A DNA stretch of 64,000 nucleotides. Origin: Segatella baroniae DSM 16972 = JCM 13447. GTDB lineage: Bacteria > Bacteroidota > Bacteroidia > Bacteroidales > Bacteroidaceae. Shown here one piece after another: positions 35,728-44,104 of the stretch; position 1 is the first letter of the stretch, and every line of letters starts with the position of its first letter. A program made the position numbers and the translations under genes. Under the pieces are notes generated by a model that was not told where the DNA came from, made no database searches, and saw only the letters and a list, made by a program, of their open reading frames with translations. The stretch is taken from the NCBI RefSeq assembly GCF_000426585.1, contig NZ_AUFQ01000016.1, positions 1 through 64,000 of the forward strand, in the 5' to 3' direction.

Positions 35728-37506
35728 TTACTCTCCCTTTTCCATCTTGGCCTTCAAGTCGGCCAGTACGTCAAGGTCGCCGAGTGAAGTGCCGGCTGTC
35801 ACGTTGTTGATGACAGCTGCGTCGCTCTTCTTGGCGGCGTGCTTGCGAGCCGGTTTGGCTGCTGCTACGTCCTCCTTGCCCTCTTCGAATGTGCGGGAGT
35901 GCGACAGGATGATGCGCTTGGTGTCCTTTACGAACTCGATAACCTTGAAGTCGAGCTCTTCACCCAGCTGTGCCTGCGTGCCATCTTCCTTCACCAGGTG
36001 CTTGGGCGTTGCGAAACCTTCGCCACCTTCGTTGAGCGTGATGACAGCACCCTTGTCCATCATCTCGGTAATCTTGCCGGTATGAACGGAACCCGGGGTG
36101 TAGATGGTCTCGTAAGTGTCCCAAGGATTGTCTTCAAGCTGCTTGTGACCAAGGCTGAGACGACGGTTTTCCTTGTCGATTTCGAGAACGACTACATCGA
36201 TGTCGGCACCAACGGTGGTGAACTCCGACGGGTGTTTTACCTTCTTGGTCCACGACAGGTCGCTGATGTGAATCAAGCCGTCGACGCCTTCTTCCAGCTC
36301 TACGAAGATACCGAAGTTGGTGAAGTTGCGAACCTTGGCGGTGTGCTTGCTGCCAACGGGGTATTTGCTTTCGATGGCTTCCCATGGATCTTCCTTGAGT
36401 TGCTTGATTCCGAGGCTCATCTTACGCTCGTCGCGGTCGAGTGTGAGGATGACGGCTTCAACCTCATCGCCTACGTGCATGAACTCCTGAGCTGAGCGAA
36501 GGTGCTGGCTCCACGACATTTCTGAAACGTGGATGAGGCCTTCTACGCCCGGAGCTATTTCAACAAATGCGCCGTAATCGGCAATGACGACAACCTTGCC
36601 CTTGACATGATCGCCCACCTTAAGGTTGGGATCGAGCGCATCCCATGGGTGGGGAGTGAGCTGCTTCAAGCCCAATGCAATGCGCTTCTTCTCTTCATCG
36701 AAGTCGAGAATCACGACATTGATCTTCTGGTCGAGGGCCACCACCTCGTGCGGATCGCTGACACGACCCCATGAAAGGTCTGTGATGTGGATGAGTCCGT
36801 CGACGCCACCGAGGTCAACGAATACACCGTAAGAAGTGATGTTCTTGACGGTACCTTCGAGCACCTGGCCTTTTTCGAGCTTGGAGATGATTTCTTTCTT
36901 CTGTGCTTCCAACTCGGCTTCGATCAGTGCCTTGTGGGAAACGACGACGTTGCGGAACTCCTGGTTGATCTTGACAATCTTGAATTCCATCGTCTTGCCT
37001 ACGAATACGTCGTAGTCGCGTATGGGATGAACGTCAATCTGGCTGCCGGGCAGGAATGCTTCGATACCAAATACGTCTACAATCATACCGCCCTTCGTGC
37101 GGCACTTGATGTAACCCTGAATGACTTCCTCGTTTTCGAGGGCGGCGTTGACACGCTCCCAGCTCTTGCTCAGGCGAGCCTTCTTGTGGGAAAGAACCAG
37201 CTGGCCCTTCTTGTCTTCCTGGTTTTCTACGTAAACTTCCACCTTGTCGCCCACCTTCAGGTCGGGATTGTAGCGGAATTCAGAAGCGGGGATGATGCCA
37301 TCGCTCTTGTAGCCGATGTTTACGACCACCTCTTTCTTGTCTACCGAGATTACTGTTCCCTCGACAACCTGGTGTTCCGACACCTTGTTGAGGGTTTCGT
37401 CATAAGACTTTTCAAGGTCTTCCTTGCTGACGCCGGCACTTGCGCCATTTTCAAACTCTTCCCAGTTGAAGTCGTCCAATGGCTGTACGTTCTTTAAATT
37501 TGACAT
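35728..37506 (-). CDS. rpsA: 30S ribosomal protein S1
   Basis: 592 residues from ATG 37506 (MSNLKNVQPLDDFNWEEFEN). Six S1/OB repeats, recognisable by VVEGTVISVDKKEVVVNIGY, VLEGTVKNITSYGVFVDLGG, VKGKVVVIADYGAFVEIAPG and VDGLIHISDLSW. Followed by a basic tail (ARKHAAKKSD). It binds mRNA on the small subunit. Bacteroidetes largely lack Shine-Dalgarno use, so S1-type binding may matter more in initiation. Single gene with clear promoter and terminator. Confidence 0.97.
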   Translation of the reverse strand: MSNLKNVQPLDDFNWEEFENGASAGVSKEDLEKSYDETLNKVSEHQVVEGTVISVDKKEVVVNIGYKSDGIIPASEFRYNPDLKVGDKVEVYVENQEDKKGQLVLSHKKARLSKSWERVNAALENEEVIQGYIKCRTKGGMIVDVFGIEAFLPGSQIDVHPIRDYDVFVGKTMEFKIVKINQEFRNVVVSHKALIEAELEAQKKEIISKLEKGQVLEGTVKNITSYGVFVDLGGVDGLIHITDLSWGRVSDPHEVVALDQKINVVILDFDEEKKRIALGLKQLTPHPWDALDPNLKVGDHVKGKVVVIADYGAFVEIAPGVEGLIHVSEMSWSQHLRSAQEFMHVGDEVEAVILTLDRDERKMSLGIKQLKEDPWEAIESKYPVGSKHTAKVRNFTNFGIFVELEEGVDGLIHISDLSWTKKVKHPSEFTTVGADIDVVVLEIDKENRRLSLGHKQLEDNPWDTYETIYTPGSVHTGKITEMMDKGAVITLNEGGEGFATPKHLVKEDGTQAQLGEELDFKVIEFVKDTKRIILSHSRTFEEGKEDVAAAKPARKHAAKKSDAAVINNVTAGTSLGDLDVLADLKAKMEKGE

Positions 37507-37591
37507 AAATAATTGGTAATTGTTTTTTAAATTAATAAAGTTTGACTTTATATTAATCAATATCTGCCGAACAATCGGCATAAATCGGGCG

Positions 37592-37622
37592 CAAATTTAC
37601 AAATAAATTTCATCATAGCCAA
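37592..37622 (-). promoter_or_regulatory. rpsA promoter
   Basis: Minus-strand TTG (37620-37622), 20 bases, TAAATTTG (37592-37599); leader of about 80 bases. Confidence 0.7.
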
Positions 37623-37679
37623 TGAGTTACGATGGGCAATCGCTTTGTTTAGCAATTATTAACGCGGGCCGATTGCATT

Positions 37680-39155
37680 CTATTCCTTGCCGAGGAAGTG
37701 TTCTTTTGCGAAATCCATGTCCTGCACCATCTCCACCGTTCCCAGATAATGGCCGGCTTGGTCGCGCACGGCCATGTAGTTGACGAGCATTGCGTGGCCG
37801 TTCTTTTCCATCCAAACGGGCAGCTGGTCGCGCTTTCCGGTGCGGAAGTCGTCGATGATGGTCCTGACCATCGACTCTATTTTGGGCGGATGGCAGGTGA
37901 AGACTTCTCGGCCGAGGGCCATCTGCGGGCGTTTGAAAACCTTGGGGCCTTCGTTGAAATAGCGGTTGATGTTGTCGGCGTCGACGAACGTTATCTCCAT
38001 CGGAAGCGTGTTGAGCATGGCCGTGAGCTGTTCCAATGTCAGCGACCCGCCCGGCATTGCTATCAGGTGGCTGTCTTGCGGCACGTCGTCTCCCTGCCGG
38101 CCTTCGGCTGCTTTCCACGTGTTCATGGCCACGCCGAGGCACTCCGCGTAATCCTTTCCGTCGTGATATATCCGCATCCACTCGTCTTCGGTGAAGTGGG
38201 CGGCGCATAGCGGGAAGAGGATGTTGTTCTCCTTGTAGGTCATTTCGAGCGCGCGGGTCAGCACGTCCTTGGCCCGTTGGTTCCACAGGGCGTCATGATT
38301 GTCCTGCCGGGTCAGCCTTCCCAGCTCGTCGCGAATCTCGTCATCCACCGTCCACATCACCTGCGACGGCCCCGTAATGTCGTATTTCACCTTCAAGTGG
38401 GGGTAGAGCAGATCGCCTTTCTTGGCATAGTGGATGGCGATGGCACGTATCTTCTCGATGTCTCGGCCGATGTCTTCGCCGGCCTGCTGCCGTTCGAGCG
38501 CGCGATCGGCCAACGCCGCCAGCGCGTCGTTTTCGCGGCGGAGCGTCTGAAGCGGGTGTCCCTCGACGTGTTCCAAGGCAACTGCCCTGTCCATGTCTTC
38601 GTCATTGCCGGTCTTTTCCTCATGCGTGGCGCCATGGAAGAGGGCCGAATGCACGTCGCACAGCCGCTGCACATCCCGCAACGGCAAGCCTTCCTGCATC
38701 AGTTCCTCCTCGGCCTGCATGATCTCCGACGCCTCCACGTCGTTGAAGTTGGCTGTGAAGTCGGCCCTTACGGCCTCCAGTTCCTCTCCCTTCGACAGCC
38801 TTTGGAGATAGGACTTCAGCAGTCCGATTCTTTCCTTGGCGTCTACCTCGGCGTGGTCGTGGCGCGGGTTCCCCATCGGGGCAGCCGTTTCCACCTTATT
38901 ATATATAGGGATCTCGGCGGCAGGGGTGGCTCCCGCAATTTCGAAACCATGCTCCTGCAAGCTGCCGATGACGTCGGCCATGCTGATACCTTTCATCTGC
39001 GCGCCCTTTGGAATGGTCATAATCTTGCCGACCGAGCGCAGCATCACTTTCTTCTTGATTTCCGTGAAGCCCAACGTCGCCATGATATCCACCAACTCTG
39101 GGTATTCCTGTGTCAGTTCGAAAACCGTCTTGCTTAAATCAATCTTCTTGCCCAT
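37680..39155 (-). CDS. DUF1858/DUF438/hemerythrin/PAS protein
   Basis: 491 residues, four parts in order: DUF1858 (about 5-60, LSKTVFELTQEYPELVDIMA), DUF438 (about 105-175, KERIGLLKSYLQRLSKGEEL), a hemerythrin-like four-helix bundle with His/Glu ligands (about 195-330, EHVEGHPLQTLRREN, HYAKKGDLLYPHLKVKYDI), and a PAS domain at the C-terminus (about 385-480, ITFVDADNINRYFNEGPKVF). A di-iron hemerythrin plus PAS suggests sensing or handling of oxygen or nitric oxide; relatives occur in nitrosative-stress regulons of anaerobes. It starts 22 bases after the cupin gene, and a CRP/FNR-like palindrome precedes the pair. Confidence 0.88.
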   Translation of the reverse strand: MGKKIDLSKTVFELTQEYPELVDIMATLGFTEIKKKVMLRSVGKIMTIPKGAQMKGISMADVIGSLQEHGFEIAGATPAAEIPIYNKVETAAPMGNPRHDHAEVDAKERIGLLKSYLQRLSKGEELEAVRADFTANFNDVEASEIMQAEEELMQEGLPLRDVQRLCDVHSALFHGATHEEKTGNDEDMDRAVALEHVEGHPLQTLRRENDALAALADRALERQQAGEDIGRDIEKIRAIAIHYAKKGDLLYPHLKVKYDITGPSQVMWTVDDEIRDELGRLTRQDNHDALWNQRAKDVLTRALEMTYKENNILFPLCAAHFTEDEWMRIYHDGKDYAECLGVAMNTWKAAEGRQGDDVPQDSHLIAMPGGSLTLEQLTAMLNTLPMEITFVDADNINRYFNEGPKVFKRPQMALGREVFTCHPPKIESMVRTIIDDFRTGKRDQLPVWMEKNGHAMLVNYMAVRDQAGHYLGTVEMVQDMDFAKEHFLGKE

Positions 39156-39177
39156 ATCGCGTAATATCTATGTTTTC

Positions 39178-39501
39178 TTATCCTCGAATCATCGTCAACA
39201 TCATCTTGAAGCGCCTGCCGGCGTGCAGCGCGTGGGCGGCTCCGCTCGGGATGACATAGCTTTGGCCTGCTTTCACCAGGCATTCTTCGTGGTCGACCGT
39301 CAATGCCAGTTCGCCGTCGATGACCTGTATCAACGCGTCGAACGGCGCCGTGTGTTCCGACAGGCCCTGGCCTTCGTCGAAGGCGAAGAGCGTGACACTG
39401 CCCGCCTGGCTGTGGACGAGCTCCTTGCTCACAATGCCACCTTCGGCATAGTCTATCGACTCGCTTGCGTTAAAAACCTTTCCTTTCTCAAATTGTGCCA
39501 T
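39178..39501 (-). CDS. small cupin-domain protein
   Basis: 107 residues from ATG 39501 (MAQFEKGKVFNASESIDYAE). Single cupin barrel: LFAFDEGQGLSEHTAPFDAL has a Glu/His pair; VIDGELALTVDHEECLVKAG and YVIPSGAAHALHAGRRFKMM provide the second motif with His. Such tiny cupins bind a metal and are often regulatory or stress proteins. It is first gene of a two-gene unit with the hemerythrin/DUF438 protein. The exact reaction is unknown. Confidence 0.88.
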   Translation of the reverse strand: MAQFEKGKVFNASESIDYAEGGIVSKELVHSQAGSVTLFAFDEGQGLSEHTAPFDALIQVIDGELALTVDHEECLVKAGQSYVIPSGAAHALHAGRRFKMMLTMIRG

Positions 39502-39577
39502 AATCTTGTTGCTTTTGGTTCTGTTCAATCTGCGTCGCTGCAACAACCGTACCATGTGCAGCCCGTTAGCCGCGGAT

Positions 39578-39593
39578 GGTAACAAATGTTACC
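39578..39593. promoter_or_regulatory. CRP/FNR-type palindromic operator upstream of cupin/hemerythrin unit
   Basis: GGTAACAAATGTTACC has 7-base perfect arms around AA, and fits TAAC-N4-GTTA half-sites used by NO- and redox-responsive CRP/FNR regulators. It is centred 84 bases upstream of the cupin ATG; a poor -7-like box (TACGGTTG, 39544-39551) would place it near -45, as expected for an activator. Confidence 0.55.
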
Positions 39594-39618
39594 GGCGGCG
39601 TGGCGTCTGTTGCATTTG

Positions 39619-40908
39619 TCACCAATCGTCCGTCGGCTTCTTGGCAGGCCGCAGGATGAGTCGCAGGCTCTGCTTGTAGTAGAGGTAGTTCCACACCCAG
39701 TTCAGGAACACGACGGTCTTGTTCTTCACGCCGAGGATGGAGCGCAGGTGGACGACGAGCCACAGCAGCCAGGCGAAAAGCCCGCCGAAGCGCAGTTTCC
39801 CTATTTCCGCCACGGCTTTCTTTCGGCCGATGGTGGCCATGGTGCCCAGGTTCCGGTAGACGAAAGGGCGTGGAGCCTGGCCGCAGTCCATGCCCGTCAG
39901 GTTTCTGGCCACGATGTCTGCCTGCTGCATGGCCACCTGTGCCAGCTGCGGATGGCCGTAGGGATACTGCGGGTCGCCCTCGACGAGGCTCTGGTCGCCG
40001 ATGGCATACACGTGCTCCATGCCCTTGACGCGGCAGCAACGGTCGGTCAGTATGCGGCCGCCGCGGCCTATGCTCTCCGCCGGAACGCCCTCCAGCCTGT
40101 TCACCACGATACCACTTACCCAGATGACGGTCTTCGATGGAATCCTGGTTCCGTTCTTCAGCACGAGTTGTCCGCCCACGTAGTCCGTCACCATGCAGTT
40201 CTGTCTGACGTGAACGCCCATCTCCTTCAAGTCCTTTTCGGCCTCGGCCGACAGCTTCGGGTCCATCGCCGCCAGCAGTCTTTCGCCAGCGTTGATGAGA
40301 TAGATGTGCATGCGGGCCGACAGGTCGGGGTAGTCTCGATGGATTACGGTGCGCTTCATTTCGGCCAGGACGCCCGCGATCTCCACGCCCGACGGGCCTC
40401 CGCCCACGACGGCTATCGTCATCAGGGCCTCGCGTTCGGCTTCGTCGGTCTGGCAAACGGCCTCTTCCAGCCGTGAGAAAATCGTGTTGCGCAGCTGCAT
40501 CGACTCCGCGACGGTCTTCATCGGATAGGTGTTCTGCTCCAGATTCCTGTTGCCGAAGAAGTTGGTCGTGGCCCCGGCGGCCAGCACAAGGTCGTCGTAG
40601 TGTACGGTTCCGAATGTGGTTTGGATGGCCTTTTCCTGCGTGTCGACACCCTGAACCTCCCCCATTCGGAAGTGGAAGTTCCTGTCGTTCTGAAACATTC
40701 TTCGGAAGGGGAAGGAGATGTTGCTCGGTTCCAGTCCTGCCGAGGCCACCTGATAGATCAGTGGTGGAAACTGGTTGTAGTTGTTCTTGTCCACCAACAC
40801 CACCTGGTAGTTGGTCTTTCTCAGGCTCAAGGCCAGCCGCAGGCCGCCCAGTCCGCCTCCCACGATGACGATTCTCCGCTGTTCGTTCCTCTTGATGTTC
40901 GCTCTCAT
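39619..40908 (-). CDS. ndh: type II NADH:quinone dehydrogenase (NDH-2)
   Basis: 429 residues. Two dinucleotide-binding folds: IVIVGGGLGGLRLALSLRKT (FAD) and VVGGGPSGVEIAGVLAEMKR (NADH); the second FAD motif is HVYAIGDQSLVEGDP. PLIYQVASAGLEPSNISFPF is typical of Bacteroidetes and plant-like NDH-2. The C-terminal region (LFAWLLWLVVHLRSILGVKN) is hydrophobic and anchors it to the inner membrane face. It oxidises NADH and reduces menaquinone without pumping protons. Single gene with a TACCTTTG box upstream, divergent from the porin operon. Confidence 0.92.
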   Translation of the reverse strand: MRANIKRNEQRRIVIVGGGLGGLRLALSLRKTNYQVVLVDKNNYNQFPPLIYQVASAGLEPSNISFPFRRMFQNDRNFHFRMGEVQGVDTQEKAIQTTFGTVHYDDLVLAAGATTNFFGNRNLEQNTYPMKTVAESMQLRNTIFSRLEEAVCQTDEAEREALMTIAVVGGGPSGVEIAGVLAEMKRTVIHRDYPDLSARMHIYLINAGERLLAAMDPKLSAEAEKDLKEMGVHVRQNCMVTDYVGGQLVLKNGTRIPSKTVIWVSGIVVNRLEGVPAESIGRGGRILTDRCCRVKGMEHVYAIGDQSLVEGDPQYPYGHPQLAQVAMQQADIVARNLTGMDCGQAPRPFVYRNLGTMATIGRKKAVAEIGKLRFGGLFAWLLWLVVHLRSILGVKNKTVVFLNWVWNYLYYKQSLRLILRPAKKPTDDW

Positions 40909-40972
40909 ATATCTGTTTGTTTATCGACGTCACATGATGTAGTGCTCTTCGACAGCACCACAATACTCGTGC

Positions 40973-40980
40973 CAAAGGTA
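40973..40980 (-). promoter_or_regulatory. ndh -7 box
   Basis: Minus-strand TACCTTTG, 64 bases before the ndh start; no good -33 element. Confidence 0.5.
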
Positions 40981-41090
40981 ATGAATAGTTTCCGAACGGC
41001 CGTGTTTTCATGCGTTCTTTCTTCAGTCGCCTTGCCGCAGCGGCGTCGCGTTGCCTGTCGGCGGGACGGAAGCTTGTCGGCGCCTTTCCA

Positions 41091-41191
41091 AAAGCTGCCC
41101 TTTCAGCGACAGAAAGGGCTGCTTTGGCCGTGTGAAAGGGCAGCGGTTGACGGCTCAAAGGGCAGCTTTCATCGGCTGAAAGGGCAGCTTT
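41091..41191. repeat. 22-bp-period array 4, between ndh and the porin operon
   Basis: Five units at 41091, 41113, 41135, 41157 and 41179, exactly 22 bases apart: AAAGCTGCCCTTT (inverted), AAAGGGCTGCTTT, AAAGGGCAGCGGT, AAAGGGCAGCTTT, AAAGGGCAGCTTT. Spacers CAGCGACAG, GGCCGTGTG, TGACGGCTC and CATCGGCTG all differ. It lies in a 514-base divergent intergenic region upstream of both promoters. Confidence 0.92.
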
Positions 41192-41327
41192 CTGAAAGCC
41201 GTTTTCAAGTGGCGGCCGTTGGACGGACAGGGATGGCGGCGTCATCGGCGGCAGATGATACCTACTAATGGCTACGAGTTGGGACGAAACGAGAACTTGC
41301 GTCGGCTTAAATACCTTGTTTTGTGTA

Positions 41328-41358
41328 TTGTAAAGATTTCTTAAATATATTAATTTTG
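41328..41358 (+). promoter_or_regulatory. promoter of the porin-imelysin operon
   Basis: TTG (41328-41330), 20 bases, TAATTTTG (41351-41358); leader of about 60 bases. No Fur-box-like palindrome was recognised. Confidence 0.65.
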
Positions 41359-41422
41359 TGCCGAAAAGCAAAGGCCTGACGGCCAATTGTCGCTTTTTCT
41401 TTGATTATAATTAAATTAGACA

Positions 41423-42727
41423 ATGAATACTTTTAAAATGTTATTTGCAGGCATGCTCGCCGTCGGTGCTCCAGGCATGGCAGAAGCGCAGGCCAATGCT
41501 GCCGATTCCGTGATGAATCACGCCAATGGGAGGCGACTGAGTGTCGGTGGGTATGGTGAAGTGGCCTACAGCCGCAACTTCTACAGCGACAACGGCTTCC
41601 GTTTCACAAATCCTTCCAAATACAAGAAAGACCCTTCGCATGGCCGTTTCGACCTTCCCCACGCCGTGATTTACCTGAATTACGACTTCGGCAAGGGCTG
41701 GACGATGGGCACCGAAATCGAATTCGAGCACGGAGGCACCGGTTCCTCCATCGAGTATGAGGCCGACGAGGCCATCGAGTTCGAGCAGGAACAGGAAAAG
41801 GGCGGGGAAGTGGAGCTGGAACAGTTCTGGCTCCAGAAGTCTTTCAGTCCGGCCTTCAACATCCGTGCGGGCCACATCGTCGTGCCGTTCGGCCTGACCA
41901 ACGCCCACCACGAGCCGCTCAACTTCTTTACGGTCTACCGTCCCGAGGGCGAGCGGACCATTCTGCCGTGTACATGGCACCAGACGGGCGTCTCCTTCTG
42001 GGGGCGCAGCGGTGCTTTCCGCTACGAGGCGCAGGTGATTGCCGGTCTCGACGCCTACCACTTCAGCCGCGCCAACTGGATTCAGGGCGGTTCCCAAAGT
42101 CCGTTTGAATACGAAGTGGCCAACAAGTATGGCGTCTCGGCTCGTCTGGACAACTATTCCATACCAGGTCTGCGCGTCGGTTTGAGCGGCTATTACGGCA
42201 AGGCAATGCACAACTCGGTGCCCCACGACATGGAAGTCGGCGACAAGAAGAATATCAAAGGCAACGTCTACCTGGGTGCTTTCGACTTCACTTTAGACCG
42301 CTTCAATTGGGTCGTTCGTGGCAATGTGGACTATGGTTATGTGAGCAATGCCGACGAAATCGGCCTGCTTGTGCGGCCCAGCACGCAGAGTGTGAAGCCC
42401 TATCAGACCGGCAATGCCAAGTATTTCGGCAGCCATGCCATCGCAACCATGCTGGAAGCAGGCTACGACGTGTTCTCGCGCATCGCGAAACTGCGGGCCG
42501 ACAAGCAGAAACTCTACGTGTTCGGACATGTGGAATACTATGATTCCTACCTCGGCGCGCAGACGAAACACTGGACGGAGAAGACCGTCTTCGCCGGAGG
42601 TGTCAACTATTTCCCGATACCGCAGATATGTGTCAAGGCCGAATACAACTACCGCAAGCTGAAGTCGGGCTACAACAACGAGCCGGCGCTCAACATCGGC
42701 ATTGCCTACCAGGGCTTCTTCCTTTGA
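41423..42727 (+). CDS. outer-membrane porin, phosphate-selective porin O/P-like
   Basis: 434 residues with signal peptide (MNTFKMLFAGMLAVGAPGMA) and alternating beta strands to a C-terminal aromatic residue region (YNNEPALNIGIAYQGFFL), typical of a barrel. RLSVGGYGEVAYSRNFYSDN, IYLNYDFGKGWTMGTEIEFE and IRAGHIVVPFGLTNAHHEPL fit the OprO/OprP-like family. Carried substrate is uncertain. It leads an operon with an imelysin lipoprotein, a di-haem oxidoreductase and a cytochrome c maturation protein, so a role in iron or haem-related uptake is more likely than phosphate. Confidence 0.85.
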   Translation: MNTFKMLFAGMLAVGAPGMAEAQANAADSVMNHANGRRLSVGGYGEVAYSRNFYSDNGFRFTNPSKYKKDPSHGRFDLPHAVIYLNYDFGKGWTMGTEIEFEHGGTGSSIEYEADEAIEFEQEQEKGGEVELEQFWLQKSFSPAFNIRAGHIVVPFGLTNAHHEPLNFFTVYRPEGERTILPCTWHQTGVSFWGRSGAFRYEAQVIAGLDAYHFSRANWIQGGSQSPFEYEVANKYGVSARLDNYSIPGLRVGLSGYYGKAMHNSVPHDMEVGDKKNIKGNVYLGAFDFTLDRFNWVVRGNVDYGYVSNADEIGLLVRPSTQSVKPYQTGNAKYFGSHAIATMLEAGYDVFSRIAKLRADKQKLYVFGHVEYYDSYLGAQTKHWTEKTVFAGGVNYFPIPQICVKAEYNYRKLKSGYNNEPALNIGIAYQGFFL

Positions 42728-42789
42728 AAAGAACGTGCCCTCAAGCTGTTTGAATGATAAAAACACTCTAAAATAAAACAAAAAACAAA

Positions 42790-42826
42790 ATGAAAAAAAA
42801 CTAAAAGAATCGCCCGGCTGTTCCTC
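42790..42826 (+). other. frameshifted signal-peptide start of imelysin (A8 tract)
   Basis: ATG at 42790 is followed by eight A (42793-42800), giving Met-Lys-Lys-Asn-stop. With seven A the frame would read MKKTKRIARLFLLGALCLG and join the imelysin frame perfectly as a lipoprotein signal. In the imelysin frame a TGA (42791-42793) lies immediately upstream. This is a one-base slip in a homopolymer: phase variation, slippage-dependent expression or a sequencing error. Confidence 0.8.
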
Positions 42827-44077
42827 TTGGGAGCACTCTGCCTGGGCTTTGTGTCGTGCAGTGACGATGAGAAGAAATCGGATGTCGACAACAACGGCGT
42901 CATGAAGAGCATTGTCGACACTTACATCGATGATGTTGTATTTCCCACCTACAAGAGTTTGGCCAACAATGCGCAGACTCTCTATGACGCCTGCCAGACC
43001 CTTTACGCGAAAGCTCAGGCAGGTACGCTGACGCAAAAGGAAATCGATGCAGCCTGCGAAGCGTTCAAAACGGCCCGTCGCGATTGGGAGCAGAGCGAGG
43101 CTTTCCTTTACGGTGCCGCCGCCGACAACGAGATCGACCCGCATATCGACTCATGGCCGCTCGACCACAAGCAGCTGCAGGAAGCGCTCAACAACAAGGA
43201 ACTCATTGCGGGAGTGAAAGGAGCGGATGCCGTTCACTACGTTTATACGCAGAACAAGCATTTCGATTCCGTTGTAGGATTCCACGGATTGGAGTTCGTT
43301 CTCTTCCGCGATGGCAAGAACCGGACGCTCGAAGCCATCAAGGCCGGTAAGGAAACGGCCGAAGGTTTGACCAGCGTGAACACGATGGACGAGCTTGCTT
43401 TCGCCGCCGCCGTGTCGGGAGACCTGCGCAACATGATCTTCTTGTTGGAGTACGGATGGCTCGGCACGAAGGTGGAAGCCGCTCATTCGGACGTCTTGAA
43501 GGCAGCTCCTTGGCTCACGGAGAACATGAGACACAAGGGACTTTCGCCCAAAGATGTCAGCTACGGCGACTATGTGCGCAGCGCCAAGCTGGCTACCGGC
43601 ATGTTCTCTACGTGGCAGGAAACGCTGAAAAACATCTTCGTAGGCGGCTGCTCCAACATCTGTCAGGAGGTTGCCACACAGAAACTGGGCCAGGCTTATC
43701 GTGTGGCCACCGGTACAGCTTCGGACGACGATGCCGGCGATTACATCGAGTCGCCTTACAGCAAGCGTTCTTTCATCGACTATCAGGACAACATTCTTTC
43801 CATCAAGAACTCGTTGTATGGCGCGCGCAACGCGAAGGAACCCGTCGCCAAGTCGCTCCTGAGCTACCTCAAGGCCAAGAACTATGCTGACTTCAACACC
43901 CTCACTCGTGCCTTGGACGAGGCTGTCGACGCGCTTGAGAAGGCCAAGAACAGCGGCAAAGCGTTCATCGACGCCCCCGGCGACCCACAGGTGAAGACCT
44001 GCATAGAGAAGGTTCAGGCTCTCGACGACGCCCTCAACAAGGCCGGTACTTGGGTGGCAACCCTGACGGAAGAGTAA
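42827..44077 (+). CDS. imelysin-family lipoprotein, start disrupted by frameshift
   Basis: The frame is intact from TTG 42827 (416 residues). The natural start is almost certainly ATG 42790, which would make a 428-residue lipoprotein with lipobox GFVSC; see the A8 tract. Imelysin domain: DTYIDDVVFPTYKSLANNAQ start, GxHxxE motif as VVGFHGLEFVLFRDG, and APWLTENMRHKGLSPKDVSY. Imelysin-like (M75/IrpA) proteins are iron-regulated and are thought to bind or capture iron or haem at the surface. The next gene, a di-haem oxidoreductase, starts 27 bases on; this adjacency is characteristic of Bacteroidetes iron loci. Confidence 0.85.
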   Translation: MGALCLGFVSCSDDEKKSDVDNNGVMKSIVDTYIDDVVFPTYKSLANNAQTLYDACQTLYAKAQAGTLTQKEIDAACEAFKTARRDWEQSEAFLYGAAADNEIDPHIDSWPLDHKQLQEALNNKELIAGVKGADAVHYVYTQNKHFDSVVGFHGLEFVLFRDGKNRTLEAIKAGKETAEGLTSVNTMDELAFAAAVSGDLRNMIFLLEYGWLGTKVEAAHSDVLKAAPWLTENMRHKGLSPKDVSYGDYVRSAKLATGMFSTWQETLKNIFVGGCSNICQEVATQKLGQAYRVATGTASDDDAGDYIESPYSKRSFIDYQDNILSIKNSLYGARNAKEPVAKSLLSYLKAKNYADFNTLTRALDEAVDALEKAKNSGKAFIDAPGDPQVKTCIEKVQALDDALNKAGTWVATLTEE

Positions 44078-44104
44078 AATCATCGTTATAAAAACAAGCG
44101 AATT

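Noticed and set aside
39566..41386. 606-residue frame overlapping ndh and array 4
   Set aside because: It is an alternate frame of the NADH dehydrogenase gene; the Arg/Gly/Pro-rich translation is typical of a shadow.
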